A stretch of 64,000 bases of DNA from Flavobacterium sp. PMTSA4 (GCF_032098525.1 NZ_CP134890.1:496001-560000), one strand, 5' to 3'. Positions 17,522 to 26,647 are shown, counted from the first letter of the stretch. Translations and numbers: made by a program. Notes: generated from the letters alone by a model not told the origin.

Positions 17522-18712
17522 ATGAATTCAGAGTATAGAGCGAAATTCAATGAGGAATTCTCTGTTGAGAAGTATGATGCGATGCAACGTTCTATTGCTT
17601 CGGATTTTGACTATAAGCCTACCTTTCGTATAGGTGAAACTCCTTTTTTTATACCAAATGATTTGAAGGAACAGCTGATTGAAGCCAGTCAGCAGGTGAT
17701 TGATTTTATTCAAAAGGATGAATTTCTTGCTTTGACAGACAGAGCTTTGGAACTGAACAGAAAGGTTCCGAATGAAGATAAACATACTACTTTTTTAGCG
17801 ATTGATTTTGGGATTTGTGAAGAAGATGGAAACGTTGTTCCGAAGTTGATTGAGGTTCAAGGATTCCCGTCGTTGTTTAATTTTCAGATGCATGTGGCTG
17901 AAAAGTTTATGGAGGCTTATCCTTTTTTGGGTGACCTTACTCCTTTTTTGAATGGTTTGACTACTGAGGACTATTTGGCTTTACTTGAGAAAGTGATTTG
18001 CAATGGTTTGCCAAAGGAACAGGTTATTTTACTAGAAATTGAGCCGGAAAAACAAAATACCAAGATTGATTTTTATTATGCCCGAAAGGATTTAGGAATA
18101 CCTATTGTTTGTGTGACGGAGCTTTTTGAAAAAGGAAATCAGTTGTTTTATAAAGATTCGAATGGTAAGGCAGTATTGGTGAAGCGCATTTATAATAGGG
18201 TAATCTTTGATGAATTGGATTTGAGAACAGACCTTGATTTGAAGTTTGACTTTTCAAAATCATACGATGTTGAATGGGCTGGACATCCGAATTGGTTTTT
18301 TAGAATCAGTAAGTTTATTTTGCCGTATTTGAAAGGCGATTATTTTATAGAGACTACGCTCCTATCGGAATTGGAATCGATTCCTGAGGATTTGGAGAAT
18401 TATGTTTTGAAACCGTTGTTTTCTTTTTCGGGAAGTGGAGTTGTTTTTCATGTTAAGCGAGAAGATATTGAGGCTGTGAAAGAGAAAGATTTGTATATTT
18501 TGCAGAAAAAAGTACATTATAAACCGATTATTAAGAGTCCGGATGGGATGGTTAAAGCAGAGGTTCGCATACTGGCGGTTTGGGAACAAGATGCTGCAGC
18601 TCCTACTCTAGTTACTAATTTGGTACGACTGAGTCGAGGAGAAATGATTGGGGTTAAATTTAATAAGGACAAGGATTGGGTTGGTGGTACTGTTGGATTG
18701 TTTGAAAAGTAA
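17522..18712 (+). CDS. ATP-grasp-like ligase 2 (possibly circularly permuted)
   Basis: 396 residues. The acidic metal-binding-like strand FLAIDFGICEEDG...KLIEVQGFPSLF comes early (about 90-125). The nucleotide-binding-like block YVLKPLFSFSGSGVVFHV comes late (about 300-318), followed by LYILQKKV and KAEVRILAVW. The reversed order compared with classical ATP-grasp proteins suggests a permuted fold like that of glutathionylspermidine synthetase. Substrate unknown. It probably belonged directly after the amidotransferase gene before the S23 element was inserted. Confidence 0.7.
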   Translation: MNSEYRAKFNEEFSVEKYDAMQRSIASDFDYKPTFRIGETPFFIPNDLKEQLIEASQQVIDFIQKDEFLALTDRALELNRKVPNEDKHTTFLAIDFGICEEDGNVVPKLIEVQGFPSLFNFQMHVAEKFMEAYPFLGDLTPFLNGLTTEDYLALLEKVICNGLPKEQVILLEIEPEKQNTKIDFYYARKDLGIPIVCVTELFEKGNQLFYKDSNGKAVLVKRIYNRVIFDELDLRTDLDLKFDFSKSYDVEWAGHPNWFFRISKFILPYLKGDYFIETTLLSELESIPEDLENYVLKPLFSFSGSGVVFHVKREDIEAVKEKDLYILQKKVHYKPIIKSPDGMVKAEVRILAVWEQDAAAPTLVTNLVRLSRGEMIGVKFNKDKDWVGGTVGLFEK

Positions 18713-18748
18713 GCTGTTGTTTTAGCTTTTTAGAAAAACTATTTATGT

Positions 18749-18785
18749 AAGCGTTCGAATGATTTATTCGAGCGCTTATTTTTTT
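18749..18785 (+). terminator. Terminator of the plus-strand ligase unit
   Basis: A 12-bp stem with one G-T pair (AAGCGTTCGAAT / ATTCGAGCGCTT) around GATTT, then a run of T residues, 36 bases after the stop. Confidence 0.85.
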
Positions 18786-18791
18786 GGGTTA

Positions 18792-18920
18792 AGTTCTCGA
18801 TACATTCGCCTGCGGCGAACACTCGAACAGACGATGCTGGGATTGTTCTCGATTAGCTTCGCTCTGTTCGGCTAAAGCCTTCGAGTCATTCGCCTGCGGC
18901 GAACACTTGAACAGACGATG
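18792..18920. repeat. 129-bp GC-rich direct repeat, copy 1
   Basis: Nearly identical to 19170-19298. Each copy carries two TTCGCCTGCGGCGAA hairpins and a central GATTAGC...GGCTAAAG palindrome, and is much richer in G+C than its surroundings. It resembles dispersed REP-type sequences. Confidence 0.8.
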
Positions 18921-18936
18921 CTTTGAATGTTTTGGT

Positions 18937-19125
18937 CGTGTAGATGCTTACTGTAACTGTGCAGTTGATTGTTTTAGTTGTGCAGAAGACTTTTTTATCT
19001 ATGCAGTTGATTGCTTTAGTTGTGCAGTTGATTGTTTTACCTGTGCACTTGACAATATTAGTCGTGCAGTTGATTGTTTTACCTGTGCACTTGATAATAT
19101 TAGTCGTGCAGACGACAAATTTAGC
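18937..19125. repeat. 21-bp tandem array A (nine units)
   Basis: Nine degenerate units, each exactly 21 bp, of consensus like YGTGCAGTTGATTGTTTTAGT; a tenth, poorer unit can be read at 18916-18936. The array lies between the two 129-bp direct repeats. Unit spacing never slips although the sequence varies. Confidence 0.85.
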
Positions 19126-19169
19126 TTTAATTCTTACAAAAGTGAGTGTTTTTTGAGGTTTTGGGGATT

Positions 19170-19298
19170 AGTTCTCGATACATTCGCCTGCGGCGAACAC
19201 TCGAACAGACGATGTTGGGATTGTTCTCGATTAGCTTCGCTCTGTTCGGCTAAAGCCTTCGAGTCATTCGCCTGCGGCGAACACTCTAATTGACGATT
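19170..19298. repeat. 129-bp GC-rich direct repeat, copy 2
   Basis: Same length and order as copy 1, with a few substitutions near its 3' end. Its last bases overlap the stop codon of the minus-strand gene at 19297, so the repeat runs right up to the coding end. Confidence 0.8.
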
Positions 19299-19842
19299 AA
19301 GTTATTATTGTAAATTGTTTTTTGATATCGAGGAAAGAGGAATTTGTTGTTATGAGTTGGTTGATGATTTCTTTGCGTAGGTTTTCTATACTATCGTATG
19401 TTAGGTGTTTTGCCCAAGCGGTTTCTTTTAGAATTTCTTTGATTGTTTTTATTGTTTTTGCGGTGTCGGTGGCGTTGCGGAGTGTGAATGTTTCGTTATA
19501 GGTTGATGTGTCCTTGTGATTAAAAGTTACTTCAGTTGTTGTGAAATTAACTTCAATAAAAAAGAGGTTGTCTGTTTCGTTATTGGGATGGAAATTGGTC
19601 CACTTGGCGAAGCCTACTTTTGTTTGCTGGTTCTTGTAGTTTTCGAGAGGAATTAATCGCCAACGGCAATTGGCAGCTCTTCCCCAATGGTTGGAGATTC
19701 TGTAAACGCCGGTTTCGGTGAAGATGTACTGGCTTCCGGATTTGCTTTTGTGACTGATGCTTTGATTTTCGATGTCGGAAAAATGGATTTCCTGCCAAAG
19801 GCAAAAGGTATGTTTGTGGAAGTTTTTGGAATTATAAGTCAT
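19297..19842 (-). CDS. Conserved hypothetical protein within the ligase region
   Basis: 181 residues, soluble. Blocks CLWQEIHFSDIENQS, GVYRISNHWGRAANCRWRLIP and KVGFAKWTNFHPNNET look well conserved (many Trp/His/Arg), followed by a helical tail (TIKEILKETAWAKHLTYDSIENLRKEI). I do not recognise the fold. It is separated from the ATP-grasp 3 gene by a terminator, so it is probably transcribed alone although it lies between the two facing ligase units. Confidence 0.65.
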   Translation of the reverse strand: MTYNSKNFHKHTFCLWQEIHFSDIENQSISHKSKSGSQYIFTETGVYRISNHWGRAANCRWRLIPLENYKNQQTKVGFAKWTNFHPNNETDNLFFIEVNFTTTEVTFNHKDTSTYNETFTLRNATDTAKTIKTIKEILKETAWAKHLTYDSIENLRKEIINQLITTNSSFLDIKKQFTIIT

Positions 19843-19851
19843 CCTATTTAA

Positions 19852-19884
19852 AAACCTAACAGGTTATTTGAACCCGTTAGGTTT
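19852..19884 (-). terminator. Terminator of the minus-strand ligase/peptidase unit
   Basis: A 14-bp stem with one mismatch (AAACCTAACAGGTT / AACCCGTTAGGTTT) and a 5-base loop, 9 bases past the stop of the ATP-grasp 3 gene; on the minus strand it ends in a T-rich stretch. Confidence 0.75.
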
Positions 19885-19893
19885 GTATCATTA

Positions 19894-21114
19894 TTAATGT
19901 AGTTTTTTGACAGCTTCTTGCTGTGCTACGGTGGCAAAATCGCGGACTAATCGCTCTGCATAATCGTCGAGTAGTTGTCTAACTCTGGCGTGGTCTGGAC
20001 TTTTAACTATTAATCCGGCGTGGTATTCTAATGGTACGCGGAAACACACTTCGGAGTCGGAGAAACCAGATAAGTCGGGATGTTCGTATTTGGAAAGTGT
20101 TAGTACTATACCTGCGTATTCTTTTTTGACGGCTGGCATTTTATAGTCTTTACCTTTGACTAAGGCATCTTCAATTTTAGCCCATTCTCCCCAAAGGTTT
20201 ACACCCGAAGCTGCTGCGACCATTTCGGCAAGATGTGCTCCGCCAACTCTTGAAGAAGTTTCGAGGAAGTAAATTTTGCCATCGTCATTGCATTTGATGA
20301 ACTCGGTGTGATTGGCACCGTGTTTCATTCCGAATGCTTTTAAAACCTGTTCGTTTACTTTGCGGATTTCTTTGTCGTCTTTGGAATTGTATGGAATAGT
20401 TGCGCTTCTGAAAATTCCTCCGCCTTGTGAGATTTCCATTGGTGTAGCCAAGTATTGGGAAGTAATCGAAAACAATGTCTTTCCATTGAAATTGACTCCG
20501 TCACAGTGATATACGGCACCCGGTTTAAACTGTTCGACTAAGTATTTCATACGGTTGGCATCGCCTAATTCGTGAACCTTTTGCCAAAGTTCGTCTTTAG
20601 AATGCACTTTCATAATCCCGGAAGCTGAAGCTTCGGAACGCGGTTTTAGTACCCAAGGCGGTGACACTGTATCGGCAAAATGATTGATTTCTTCATCATT
20701 GAACAACGCGCTGAAGGCAGGAATAGGAACGCCAGCATCTTTCGCTTTCATTCTCATGGCCAGTTTGTCGCGGAAATATCTACCCGTGGTTTGCCCCATT
20801 CCGTCAATGCGAAGGTTTTCGCGAAGAAAAGTTGCTTTTTCTACATCAAAGTCGTCTAAAGCAACGATGGCATCAATTTTTTTATGTTTCATCAAACTGC
20901 CTACGCCAACCAATAACTCCTCCAGATTCCAGTCGATGTCTTGACCTGGCATGAAGTATATTTCGTCTATATATTCCATTGCCCAAGCTTTGTCGCGCAA
21001 TTTTTCGGAAGTGATTAAGAATACTCGGTTTCCCTGTTTCTTAAGGTTTATCAGGAAATCATTTCCTTTAAAATAATTGGAAATGCAGATGAAGTTTTTG
21101 GTTGGATTTTCCAT
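19894..21114 (-). CDS. ATP-grasp ligase 3 (CPSase/CARNS-like)
   Basis: 406 residues. N-terminal Rossmann-like domain (FICISNYFKGNDF). The ATP-grasp core has WVLKPRSEASASGIMKV (ATP lysine and Gly-rich-like loop), YLVEQFKPGAVYHCDGV, ATIPY, and the metal/carboxylate end GANHTEFIKCNDDGKIYFLETSSRVGG. This layout matches the carbamoyl-phosphate-synthase-type group used in dipeptide and amide synthesis. The stop of the upstream aminopeptidase gene is 1 base from its start, so the two are translationally linked. Confidence 0.88.
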   Translation of the reverse strand: MENPTKNFICISNYFKGNDFLINLKKQGNRVFLITSEKLRDKAWAMEYIDEIYFMPGQDIDWNLEELLVGVGSLMKHKKIDAIVALDDFDVEKATFLRENLRIDGMGQTTGRYFRDKLAMRMKAKDAGVPIPAFSALFNDEEINHFADTVSPPWVLKPRSEASASGIMKVHSKDELWQKVHELGDANRMKYLVEQFKPGAVYHCDGVNFNGKTLFSITSQYLATPMEISQGGGIFRSATIPYNSKDDKEIRKVNEQVLKAFGMKHGANHTEFIKCNDDGKIYFLETSSRVGGAHLAEMVAAASGVNLWGEWAKIEDALVKGKDYKMPAVKKEYAGIVLTLSKYEHPDLSGFSDSEVCFRVPLEYHAGLIVKSPDHARVRQLLDDYAERLVRDFATVAQQEAVKKLH

Positions 21115-21115
21115 A

Positions 21116-22540
21116 TTATAAAGATTGTATCACGTTGGTTAAAAGGTGTACGCCGTATGCTGTGGCGTGCTTGGTTTTTGCAAATTCATCATCGCCAAAA
21201 GCAACACCAGCAATATCTAAATGTGCCCACGATGGATGGTTTTCGGTAAAGGCTTCGAGGAATTTGGCGGCAGTAATAGCACCTGCCATTGGTTTTCCTG
21301 AATAGTTTTTGACATCAGCGATTTCGCTATCGATATCGCTTTTATAGCAATCCCACAAAGGTAATTCCCATGTTTTTTCTCCAATGTTTTCACCTATTTC
21401 CTGGATTCTATGCGCCAGTTTTTTATCGTTTGAAAAAAGTGCAGCACATTCGTAGCCAAAGGTTCCGACAGCGCTTCCGGTAAGCGTCGCCATATCGATA
21501 ACTGTATCGGGATTGTAATTTTTAATCAGATAGGTTAAACCGTCGGCAAGGATTAATCGGCCTTCGGCATCGGTGTCGATGATTTCGATTGACTTTCCTG
21601 AATAGCTTTGAATGACATCTGAAGGCAGGAACGAATTGGCGTCAACGGAATTCTCGCAAGCAGGAACAATGGCAGTAATTTGGTAAGGCAGTTTCAAGTC
21701 GGCTATCAATTGCATAGTACCCAATACTGCGGCTGCTCCAGCCATATCGCATTTCATTTGTACCATTCCAGCGGTTTTAATATTCAATCCTCCGGTATCA
21801 AAAGTTATCCCCTTGCCTACCAAACCGATGTGTTTTTTAGCATCCTTAGGCGTGTATTCAATAATGATGAACTGTGGCTCTTGAGCGCTACCACGGCCAA
21901 CAGAAAGAAAAGAATGCAAGCCTACTTCGGTAGCTTTGGCTTTGTTGAAAACATTGACTTCAAAGCCAAAGGTTTTTCCGGTTTCTTTTGCCCAATCGGC
22001 TAAGTATTTTGGATTAATCACGTTAGGTGGTAAATCGACCAAGTGAAAGGTTTCGAGTTGTGCGTGAGCAATTTTGATTCCTTTCTCGGCGAATACATCA
22101 ACACTTGAACTGGCAATGTATTCCAGAGCAAAATCATCAAAAAGGAAAGGATGTGGTTCGCTTTTTTTGAAGTGACCTAGGTTATAGGTTCCAAGAAACA
22201 AACCGCCAAAGGTGGCTTCGATGTCGTCTTTAGTATATTCGTTGGGAATTACAACGGCGACTCTGCTTTTCAATAAGTCTTTTTGCTTTGAAGCAACTCT
22301 TCTAAACGTATTTTTTATGTCTTTATAGCTTAATTCTTTACCAATCCCGACAAGTATATAGATTGTTTTGTCTATTTGAATGATATGTTGTGTGTCTTTC
22401 TTGCCTGAAAAAATGGTTGAAGAAAACGTTAGCCCTTCGATAGCGAGTGGATAAATTCTGTTTTCAGGATCTTCTGAGAATGGAATGATAACTGTTCCTG
22501 TATAATCGTTCAGGTTTTCTATTTGCTTGAAGTTCATCAT
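21116..22540 (-). CDS. M17 leucyl aminopeptidase family protein
   Basis: 474 residues (ATGATG start). The M17 catalytic domain is clear: VGKGITFDTGGLNIK and MKCDMAGAAAVL carry the metal/bicarbonate-site residues, and DTDAEGRLILADGLTY is the second signature, reading IDTDAEGRL where NTDAEGRL is canonical. M17 enzymes remove N-terminal residues from peptides in the cytosol. Being immediately upstream of an ATP-grasp ligase suggests it processes or recycles the ligase product. Confidence 0.92.
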   Translation of the reverse strand: MMNFKQIENLNDYTGTVIIPFSEDPENRIYPLAIEGLTFSSTIFSGKKDTQHIIQIDKTIYILVGIGKELSYKDIKNTFRRVASKQKDLLKSRVAVVIPNEYTKDDIEATFGGLFLGTYNLGHFKKSEPHPFLFDDFALEYIASSSVDVFAEKGIKIAHAQLETFHLVDLPPNVINPKYLADWAKETGKTFGFEVNVFNKAKATEVGLHSFLSVGRGSAQEPQFIIIEYTPKDAKKHIGLVGKGITFDTGGLNIKTAGMVQMKCDMAGAAAVLGTMQLIADLKLPYQITAIVPACENSVDANSFLPSDVIQSYSGKSIEIIDTDAEGRLILADGLTYLIKNYNPDTVIDMATLTGSAVGTFGYECAALFSNDKKLAHRIQEIGENIGEKTWELPLWDCYKSDIDSEIADVKNYSGKPMAGAITAAKFLEAFTENHPSWAHLDIAGVAFGDDEFAKTKHATAYGVHLLTNVIQSL

Positions 22541-22603
22541 GGTGTTTGTTTATTTTTATCTTATAAAAACGTAAATCCTGTTGTTTTATTTTATAAAAAG
22601 TAT

Positions 22604-23746
22604 TTATTCGTTTTTATCACTAAAGTATAACCATTCGATTGCTTTTGGGAATTCGTCGCTCCAGTAGCGTTCGTTGTGTTTTCCTTCCATATTAATACTT
22701 AAACGGACTTTCATTTTATCAGCAAAGCCGTCTTTGTTGAGTAATCGTTTTTTGAATTTCTTTACATGGTCTATCATCGTAGCACTTTCGTCGCCGCCAG
22801 CATAAAGATACAATCTTGTTTCCTGTGGTTCGTCCATATCGAGGAACGACAACTTTATTTTTGGTACTACCCAAAGCGATGGAGAAAATATCATCAGCTT
22901 TCCAAAGACTTCGGGGTACATGATTCCTGAAAAGATGCTGACTAAACCGCCCATTGAGCTTCCTCCTATTCCTGTGTTGACTCTATCGGGTTTGGTACGA
23001 AAGTTTTTGTCTACAAAAGGTTTTAATGTTTCGGTTACGAAACGGATGTATTTTTTACCTTGTCCGCTTCCTAAAACAGTATTACCAACATTGTATTCTT
23101 TGATGCGTTCTTTCTCGGCGTGTTCAACGGCTATGATGATGATTTTGCCGATTTTGTATTCGGCCATTACGGCTAGCTTCTTGTCTATTTCCCAGTTGCC
23201 ATATTTTGCGTTTTCGTTGAAAAGATTCTGCGCATCCTGAAGATACAACACCGGATAACTCTCGGTTGAAGTTTCGTAATCGTGAGGTAACAACGCCCAA
23301 ACTCTGCGGGTTTTGTTGAGTTGAGGAATTTCGAACTCTTCTGAAATAAGATGCACTTTGGGTAAGAACTTAGATTTGAACGGTAGCCAATTGTGACGCC
23401 ATTTATCTACATGTTCTCTTTTTACTCCGTTGTGTTGCTTGGTTGAACGGTTTTCGGTTCGGTTTCCGAACTTGTCTATTTCTACTTCACTCCAATCGCC
23501 ACGAGTGAATTTATAAAGTAACTCCTCGGGGTAATCAAAATTATGAGCAAACTTAAAATGATACAAACCCTGCCCAACGCGTTCCATTTCGAAGCTTTTG
23601 TCTTGTGTGACCCAATTGTTGAAATTTCCAGAGATGTAAACTGGCCTTTCGTCGTCTTCGTCGGTAGTGAGAATTATATTGAGTTGTGGTTCAATTATTT
23701 TTTTATCAAGCAAATCTTCCGTTGCATTTAGTGCTGCTTTAGCCAT
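22604..23746 (-). CDS. Esterase with N-terminal CBM48-like domain
   Basis: 380 residues. Residues ~20-110 look like an immunoglobulin-like CBM48 module (VYISGNFNNWVT, GLYHFKF, YKFTRGDW). Residues ~125-375 are an esterase-D type alpha/beta hydrolase with GGSSMGG (Ser264), an acidic region YLYAGGDES and His in GKHNERYW. The architecture is that of Fes/IroE-type esterases. No signal peptide, so cytosolic. It is first in the minus-strand unit, 63 bases from the aminopeptidase, mirroring the esterase that opens the facing unit. Confidence 0.87.
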   Translation of the reverse strand: MAKAALNATEDLLDKKIIEPQLNIILTTDEDDERPVYISGNFNNWVTQDKSFEMERVGQGLYHFKFAHNFDYPEELLYKFTRGDWSEVEIDKFGNRTENRSTKQHNGVKREHVDKWRHNWLPFKSKFLPKVHLISEEFEIPQLNKTRRVWALLPHDYETSTESYPVLYLQDAQNLFNENAKYGNWEIDKKLAVMAEYKIGKIIIIAVEHAEKERIKEYNVGNTVLGSGQGKKYIRFVTETLKPFVDKNFRTKPDRVNTGIGGSSMGGLVSIFSGIMYPEVFGKLMIFSPSLWVVPKIKLSFLDMDEPQETRLYLYAGGDESATMIDHVKKFKKRLLNKDGFADKMKVRLSINMEGKHNERYWSDEFPKAIEWLYFSDKNE

Positions 23747-23824
23747 TCTTTACGCTTCCTTTTATTTTTGTACTTATAGCGTAAATATACTGTAATAGTA
23801 TAATATGACAATGGATTGAAAAAA

Positions 23825-23854
23825 AATTAGCATATACTTATATATATGCTAATT
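23825..23854 (-). terminator. Terminator downstream of the four-TM protein gene
   Basis: A perfect 12-bp stem (AATTAGCATATA / TATATGCTAATT) followed on the minus strand by eight T residues. Confidence 0.8.
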
Positions 23855-23913
23855 CGTTTATAAAGTTTTGAAAATTATACTTAAATAATAGCCTAAAATT
23901 AGGTTTTTATAAA

Positions 23914-24423
23914 TTAATCTTCGTGGTCTTCTTGCTCTTGTTGCTGCTCGCCAGTCGCATTATCGGTTGAATTCGATGCACTATCGGTTCTGATTTCAGT
24001 GTGACGGATTTCTCCACCAGTAGTTCCTACTTCTTTAGCAAAATACATTCCTATTAAGGCAAAGCCAAGTATTGCGTAAGCAATGATGTTGGCTTTAGAA
24101 TGTTTTTTGAAGTTCAGATACAGCCCAATTAACGATAACAGACCTGCAGCATAAAGAAACAAGACAAACGTTTCGGCATGTTCTTCGTGGTTGTGAATTA
24201 TATTGTGACTAACGGTTGGTAAGTCTTCTACCATTTCTTCAGCGCCTTCGCCAGTGTACATGGATAAGAAACCAAACACGGCTACTATTATGAATAATAC
24301 GTATGCAGTGTTTTTCAGTGTGTTTGTCTTTGAAAAAAGACCAAAGAATAAAATTCCTGTTGCAAACATTAACCCAATGATTGGGAAATGATTGACTACT
24401 AAGTGCAGATGTGCGTCGTTCAT
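23914..24423 (-). CDS. Four-TM membrane protein (DUF2231-like)
   Basis: 169 residues with four membrane helices. The opening MNDAHLHLVVNHFPIIG and the loop HNIIHNHEEHAETF concentrate histidines at the membrane face, as in DUF2231/cytochrome-like membrane proteins that may bind metal or haem. The C-terminal 30 residues are polar and rich in Gln, Glu and Asp. It is downstream of the histidine kinase gene (72-base gap) on the same strand. Function not known. Confidence 0.65.
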   Translation of the reverse strand: MNDAHLHLVVNHFPIIGLMFATGILFFGLFSKTNTLKNTAYVLFIIVAVFGFLSMYTGEGAEEMVEDLPTVSHNIIHNHEEHAETFVLFLYAAGLLSLIGLYLNFKKHSKANIIAYAILGFALIGMYFAKEVGTTGGEIRHTEIRTDSASNSTDNATGEQQQEQEDHED

Positions 24424-24495
24424 ATTATTATGTTATTTATATTTTATATAAAATTATTGATTATGCTATTTATATTTAATGATAAATATCATAAA

Positions 24496-25878
24496 CTATT
24501 TTTTTAAGGTCAGATGCACAGTAGTTCCATTATTTTCCTCGCTTTGAATCTGTAAATCTATTTCCAGCAAATCACACAAACGTTTTACTATTGATAATCC
24601 TAAACCGGTTCCTTTGATTTCAGGATGGTCGGTAGCCTTAGAACGATAGAACTGGTCAAAGATTCTGGATATTTCTTCTTTTGCAATCCCTATTCCGTTA
24701 TCGGCTATAGAACAAACTACTACGTTCGTGTTTTCTGCTAACGAAATGGTAATGTTTGAACTTGGATTGGAATATTTAATGGCATTAGTGATGATGTTAT
24801 TGATAATCAATGAAAACAAATAACTATCAGTAGTTGCGTTTACTTCTGATGGATAGTTGCTGATGATTTTAAGCTTTCGGTCTTTGATGTGTGTTGAATT
24901 GCGCGCTAAAGTATCTGATAAAACGCTTACTAAGTTTACTTGTTCGAGCTTCAAGTTTTGTTTCTGATTCTCAAAACGAGCTAACAAAAGCAACTCATCT
25001 ACCAAATGATTCAAGCGGTTTACTTCGCTTACACAATAACTTATTTTTTCTTTGTATTCCTCTTCTGTTCTTGGTTTACGAATCAGTACTTCAAGTGTTC
25101 CTTTAATAACAGCTAATGGTGTTCTGAGTTCGTGAGAAGCATCAGAAGTGAATTGTTTTTCTCTAATTACGGCATTCTCTATCCTGTCTAACAAACTGTT
25201 TATGGTTTGCGAAAGTGTAAAGAGTTCGTCTTTGTTTTGAGGTAACGGAATTCTTGACTCTAAGTTGTCTTTCGTGATATAACTTGCCGTATTGATTATC
25301 GAATTAATCGGCTTGATACTTTTACCTGCAATGAAACGTGCGATGAGGAACAGTATAATTAAAATAACTGGGAAAGCAATCAGCATAATCATGAACAAGT
25401 TGTTCAATACCATCACCGAATCTTCCAACGACATGGCCACAATTAGATAGCCAATCACTTTGGTGCCTTGGTATAACGGTATTTGTATCTGACGTACCGA
25501 TATGTTCTCGAGCTTGGCGTCAAAGAGTTCGTGTTCTTTCGCATTCGGGTAATAGCGAAGTTGTTTTAACTTTAAGTTAGGCGATTTCTCTACCAATGCT
25601 CCCAATTCGTCCACAAATTGTATAAATGCCGGACTGGCATCTAATCTATTAAACTCTTTTAGTTTCCATTGTTCCTCGCGGATTAAAAGCACACAGTTTT
25701 CTATAACTTCTATCTCTTTTAAGTGTTTGGCAACTTCGGTTTTGATTTCGTTGTTTACTCGAACGTAGATACTAAATTTTACTATGGTATAAATAGCAAA
25801 AAACACCACAAAGATTAGTAATGCTGTGGTGATGATATAATTGAATGCTATTCTGTTTTTAAATGAAAATGGTTTCAT
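24496..25878 (-). CDS. Sensor histidine kinase
   Basis: 460 residues. Two membrane helices (about 12-33 and 158-182) frame a periplasmic sensor of about 125 residues. Then come HAMP (IAGKSIKPINSII), HisKA with phospho-acceptor in FTSDASHELRTPLAVI, and HATPase_c with N box NIITNAIKYS, DNGIGIAKEE, F box FDQFYRSK and GTGLGLSIVKRL. Start and stop of the pair overlap (ATGA), so it is co-translated with the response regulator. The signal is unknown. Confidence 0.93.
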   Translation of the reverse strand: MKPFSFKNRIAFNYIITTALLIFVVFFAIYTIVKFSIYVRVNNEIKTEVAKHLKEIEVIENCVLLIREEQWKLKEFNRLDASPAFIQFVDELGALVEKSPNLKLKQLRYYPNAKEHELFDAKLENISVRQIQIPLYQGTKVIGYLIVAMSLEDSVMVLNNLFMIMLIAFPVILIILFLIARFIAGKSIKPINSIINTASYITKDNLESRIPLPQNKDELFTLSQTINSLLDRIENAVIREKQFTSDASHELRTPLAVIKGTLEVLIRKPRTEEEYKEKISYCVSEVNRLNHLVDELLLLARFENQKQNLKLEQVNLVSVLSDTLARNSTHIKDRKLKIISNYPSEVNATTDSYLFSLIINNIITNAIKYSNPSSNITISLAENTNVVVCSIADNGIGIAKEEISRIFDQFYRSKATDHPEIKGTGLGLSIVKRLCDLLEIDLQIQSEENNGTTVHLTLKK

Positions 25879-26549
25879 TCGCTGTCGTTTGCTATATATC
25901 CTACGCCGCGAACGGTTTTGATATAATCTTCTTCTACTTTTAGGTTCAACTTCTTGCGGATGGCGTTCATAAACACATCAATTACTCCAGTATCATAATC
26001 AAAATGGATGTCCCAAACGTCTTGAATGATATCGGTTCGGGTGCATACTTTGCCTTTGTTCTTTATCAAGTAGGCCAAGAGTTCAAACTCGCGTTGTGTG
26101 AGTGCTACTTCTCTATCATCAACGGTTACTATGTGTTTTTGTAAATCAACCGTAACGTTGCCCAAATGCAATTCTTGTGGTAGTTCTTTATCGCGCAGTT
26201 GCACTTTGATACGTTCTAACAACTCGTCAAAGTTGAACGGTTTTTTAATATAATCGTTGGCGCCGGCTTTTAGTCCGTCTATGGTTTCCTGCACCGTGTC
26301 TTTGGCGGTTAGGAATATAATGGGTGTTTTTTTGTTGGTTTCTCTATAGGCGGTGCACAGCTCAAAGCCGGTCATTTTTGGTAACATCCAGTCGAGTAAC
26401 AAGAGGTCAAACTTGTTGTTTTGTGCCAGTTCAAGGCCTTTTTCTCCGTTGTTGGCGGTGGTTACGATGAAGCCTTCTTCTTCTAATCCTTGTTGGAGGA
26501 ACTGCATGATGCCAGTTTCGTCTTCTACAATCAATAGTTTGTGAGCCAT
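25875..26549 (-). CDS. OmpR-family response regulator
   Basis: 224 residues. Receiver domain 1-120: acidic pair ED (10-11), phospho-acceptor Asp53 in LLLLDWMLPKMTGFEL, Thr in IIFLTAKD and Lys in YIKKPFNFDELL. Winged-helix DNA-binding domain at 130-224 (LTQREFELLAYLIKNKG, RTDIIQDVWD, IRKKLN, TVRGVGY). It is the first gene of the two-component operon; no operator-like repeat was recognised directly upstream. Confidence 0.95.
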   Translation of the reverse strand: MAHKLLIVEDETGIMQFLQQGLEEEGFIVTTANNGEKGLELAQNNKFDLLLLDWMLPKMTGFELCTAYRETNKKTPIIFLTAKDTVQETIDGLKAGANDYIKKPFNFDELLERIKVQLRDKELPQELHLGNVTVDLQKHIVTVDDREVALTQREFELLAYLIKNKGKVCTRTDIIQDVWDIHFDYDTGVIDVFMNAIRKKLNLKVEEDYIKTVRGVGYIANDSE

Positions 26550-26647
26550 AGGGTGTTTTGCGTAATTATAGTGTAAAATTAAGGAAATTGCGGTTTAGTT
26601 TTAAGATGTTGAAGATTATTAAGTGAATTTTAATAGACCATCATTCA

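Noticed and set aside
18907..19293. Cysteine-rich open frame over array A
   Set aside because: It runs through the GC-rich direct repeats and the 21-bp units; the Cys-Ala-Val pattern is an effect of the repeat, not of a protein family.
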